A stretch of 64,000 bases of DNA from Plectrocnemia conspersa. Lineage: Eukaryota; Arthropoda; Insecta; Trichoptera; Polycentropodidae. Under the pieces are notes generated by a model that worked only from the letters and a program-made list of their open reading frames with translations, did no database searches and was not told the DNA's origin. The position numbers were made by a program, and so were the translations under genes. This document shows positions 63,612 through 64,000 of the stretch, in pieces. Numbering within the stretch: position 1 is the stretch's first letter; each line of letters begins with the position of its first letter. Location: the NCBI GenBank assembly GCA_009617715.1, contig VTFK01000029.1, forward strand, positions 1 to 64,000, read 5' to 3'.

Positions 63612-63675
63612 TTGCCCCCGTCGGGATTCGAACAATGAAACACACTTGCTCCGCTTGACAAATACGACGACAATA
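63612..63675 (-). repeat. tRNA-like / SINE-like fragment
   Basis: The minus strand has a B-box-like GTTCGAATCCC (63623-63633 forward) followed by GACGGGGGCA, and upstream an A-box-like TGTCAAGCGGAGCAAG. The T-stem does not pair properly and no full cloverleaf can be drawn, so it is a decayed tRNA copy or a SINE head rather than a working tRNA gene. Confidence 0.35.
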
Positions 63676-64000
63676 GTTCTCCTTGCCGAAGGGAGAGCGA
63701 ATGACAAGGAGAACACGCTTTTTAATCACCGCGTCAACGTTCATTATTCTACCATGGAATTGAGTACATATACACGCAAATAGGTACATAAAATATATCT
63801 GACATTAGTATGAGTATATAATAATAGGTTTGTCTAATTTCATCAAAAATATCAAAAGCAATATTCGTACATAAATTAGTTTATGATATTATAAATAAAC
63901 AACTGTAAATTATCATTAATTAAAACCCAGAGAATAAACGTTATGGACAGATGTACACAAGAGAAGTGAATCGTCGATGTGTGTATTTGTCATTGGTGTC

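Noticed and set aside
63612..63675. Functional tRNA gene
   Set aside because: T-stem pairing and the 5' acceptor half are missing; kept only as a SINE-like or decayed fragment.

Overview
The window looks like nuclear DNA from an insect. It is very AT-rich and mostly non-coding. One recognisable host gene is split into exons by GT...AG introns. The repeats are eukaryotic: non-LTR retrotransposon pieces, hAT transposase relics, MITEs and microsatellites. I cannot assign the insect order from the sequence alone. I see no bacterial operon, CRISPR array or rRNA.

The only host gene I recognise is the 3' part of SCAPER (S-phase cyclin A-associated protein in the endoplasmic reticulum), on the + strand. 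Five exons (20634-20781, 20855-21055, 26322-26492, 31376-31546, 33575-33643) join in frame to about 252 C-terminal residues ending at a TAA. The first four introns' junctions are all phase 0 and all have GT...AG borders. I found no further SCAPER exon in the 20.6 kb upstream, so either the preceding intron is very long or small exons escaped me. The exons are clearly GC-richer than their surroundings.

Layout. 1-20.6 kb: non-coding DNA with a jockey-type reverse transcriptase relic at the left edge, a palindromic repeat family (R1), a tRNA-related SINE-like piece, a 5'-truncated LINE (LINE-A copy 1, minus strand), and a ~600-bp repeat (R3) in several copies. 20.6-33.6 kb: SCAPER, whose introns hold a TIR element with a piggyBac-type MITE nested inside it, a decayed hAT transposase, a TA-flanked palindromic MITE and a second TTAA-flanked MITE. 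33.6-35.1 kb: probable 3' UTR. 35-64 kb: no host gene recognised; it holds at least four more reverse-transcriptase relics, LINE-A copies 2 and 3, a second hAT relic, a longer 5'-truncated jockey-type LINE next to a ~185-bp (TA)n tract, and scattered GC-richer patches of unknown meaning.

I found no convincing new biological system. The most useful observations are the repeat families that can be defined within this one window (R1, R3, the TA-flanked MITE pair, and the nested TIR/TTAA elements), the nested junction at 52.3 kb, several near-perfect hairpins, and a few small protein-like stretches that match nothing I know.
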